From assembly GCF_008727875.1 (NCBI RefSeq), contig NZ_VTWS01000009.1, positions 186,001 to 250,000 of the forward strand: 64,000 bases of DNA. Direction: 5' to 3'. Below, piece after piece: positions 63,273 to 64,000 of this stretch. The position numbers and the translations under genes are program-made. The notes beneath the pieces were generated by a model. That model ran no database searches. It saw nothing but the letters and a program-made list of their open reading frames with translations, and was not told the origin of the DNA. How positions within the stretch are numbered: position 1 is the first letter of the stretch; each line of letters begins with the position of its first letter. Origin of the DNA: Larkinella humicola. Its GTDB lineage: Bacteria; Bacteroidota; Bacteroidia; Cytophagales; Spirosomataceae.

Positions 63273-64000
63273 TCATTCCGTTGGTTGGCAGCCTTTTCCG
63301 GTTACCACAATTTTTGCATCCCAGACTTCATAGGTAGCGTCGATGGTTTGGCAAATGATGTCGAGTTTTCGGAACAACGGTTCGTCGCCCAGCGGGGCGG
63401 TCAGGTTGCAGCTTTTCAGCGTTTTCGCATCGTAGACAATCGACACGCCATACGAGGTTTCCAGTGTTTTGAAGACCTCGCCCACCGGCGTATTTTCAAA
63501 AATAAAGTTGTGGTTATTCTCGGGCGTTTTGAGCAAAAGCGGAGCTTCCACGAGTTTGCGGGTCAGCCGGTCGCTATCGGCATCGAAAAAGGCCTGCTGG
63601 TTGGGCGTCAGCAAGAGCGCTCCCGCCGGTTGCCCGGTTTCGGGTTGCATCCGATCAAGCGCTTTGATCGGAAAAACCGCCACTTTCCCGGTTCGCACAA
63701 TGACCGTTACGCCCCTGGCTTCCTCCAGCGCCCGAACCATAAAACTGGTCCCGATCACTTTGGTAACCAATCCATTGGCATACACCATGAAGGGTTTCTC
63801 CGGATTTTTGGAGACCTCAAAAAACCCTTCGCCCGACAGATACACTTCCCGTTTTTGGCCCGTAAACGTGGCCGTGTAACTCACCCGACTGCCGGGTTGC
63901 AAGACCACCGTGCTGCCGTCTTCAAACCGGACGGTCAGCGGTTGCGGGGTGTTGTTTATTTTTTCGACCAGATCAACCGTCGACCCGGCCACGAGTCCGG
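63273..64000 (-). CDS. FecR-family anti-sigma factor, 5' end beyond window (partial)
   Basis: 242 codons are visible; the frame stays open to the right edge, and the first in-frame start-like codon (GTG at 63992) lies inside the domain, so the true start is outside. The FecR core is clear: VRFEDGSTVVLQPGSRVSY, EVYLSGEGFFEVSKNPEKPFMVYA, VTKVIGTSFMVRAL. A DUF4974-like C-terminal domain follows (FIFENTPVGEVFKTLETSYGVSIVYD). It is the periplasmic part of a sigma-controlling protein that senses the STN-SusC transporter encoded downstream. The sigma gene should lie beyond position 64000. Confidence 0.93.
   Translation of the reverse strand, partial: GLVAGSTVDLVEKINNTPQPLTVRFEDGSTVVLQPGSRVSYTATFTGQKREVYLSGEGFFEVSKNPEKPFMVYANGLVTKVIGTSFMVRALEEARGVTVIVRTGKVAVFPIKALDRMQPETGQPAGALLLTPNQQAFFDADSDRLTRKLVEAPLLLKTPENNHNFIFENTPVGEVFKTLETSYGVSIVYDAKTLKSCNLTAPLGDEPLFRKLDIICQTIDATYEVWDAKIVVTGKGCQPTE

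Overview
The window is about 55-58% GC bacterial chromosome and reads as a member of the Bacteroidota, most likely order Cytophagales, family Spirosomataceae (a Larkinella- or Spirosoma-like organism). The evidence is three SusC/SusD-type outer-membrane uptake pairs, a PorZ-like type IX secretion component, a secreted protein with a type IX sorting domain, FecR and ECF-sigma regulation, PadR-linked FtsX permeases, and -7 boxes of the TAnnTTTG type. The genus is an inference. I see no rRNA, tRNA, CRISPR array, prophage or intact insertion sequence.

Layout. 1-7.7 kb: three tandem paralogous FtsX/MacB-type permeases (the first cut by the window edge), headed by a translationally coupled PadR regulator with two evenly spaced dyad sites upstream. 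8-15.3 kb: a type IX-sorted secreted protein, a Tat-exported Gfo/Idh/MocA oxidoreductase, a DUF1772-type membrane protein, an AraC regulator, a TonB-dependent receptor and an ECF sigma factor without a visible anti-sigma. 15.7-31.9 kb: the centrepiece, a ten-gene co-directional operon on the minus strand. In transcription order it encodes SusC, SusD, a large secreted glycosidase-like protein, a GH39-type glycosidase, an amidohydrolase/lactonase, a zinc alcohol dehydrogenase, an enolase-superfamily dehydratase, an RraA-type aldolase, a PIG-L deacetylase and a sodium/solute symporter. An AraC regulator lies convergently at its end. The set can be read as a glycan-uptake locus joined to a non-phosphorylative sugar-acid pathway (oxidise, open lactone, dehydrate, cleave).

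32.4-45.7 kb: mostly housekeeping. It holds a stand-alone nuoL-nuoM pair, an SPFH/prohibitin protein, a NagX-like membrane acyltransferase, an alpha/beta hydrolase, uridine kinase, PorZ, thymidine kinase, a conserved hypothetical, a TraB/GumN protein and an ABA4-like membrane protein. 45.9-50.3 kb: a second SusC/SusD pair without enzymes. 50.4-53.3 kb: an envelope-type operon of ECF sigma, putative anti-sigma, DUF4097-like protein and an outer-membrane protein broken at a G8 tract. 53.7-64 kb: an SMP-30-like protein, a small lipoprotein, and a third SusCD locus (FecR, STN-SusC, SusD, FAD oxidoreductase, Asp-box sialidase-like protein).

Intergenic DNA carries several structured repeat families: a paired inverted REP-like element near 53.6 kb, a CCCCTAAAGGGG pair near 9.1 kb, a 95-bp hairpin near 38.4 kb, heptanucleotide tandem repeats near 42.3 and 63.2 kb, and a 117-bp spacer duplicated between the permease genes. 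Coordinates of starts were moved inward from the longest reading frame wherever a signal peptide, stop-start overlap or promoter-like site argued for it.
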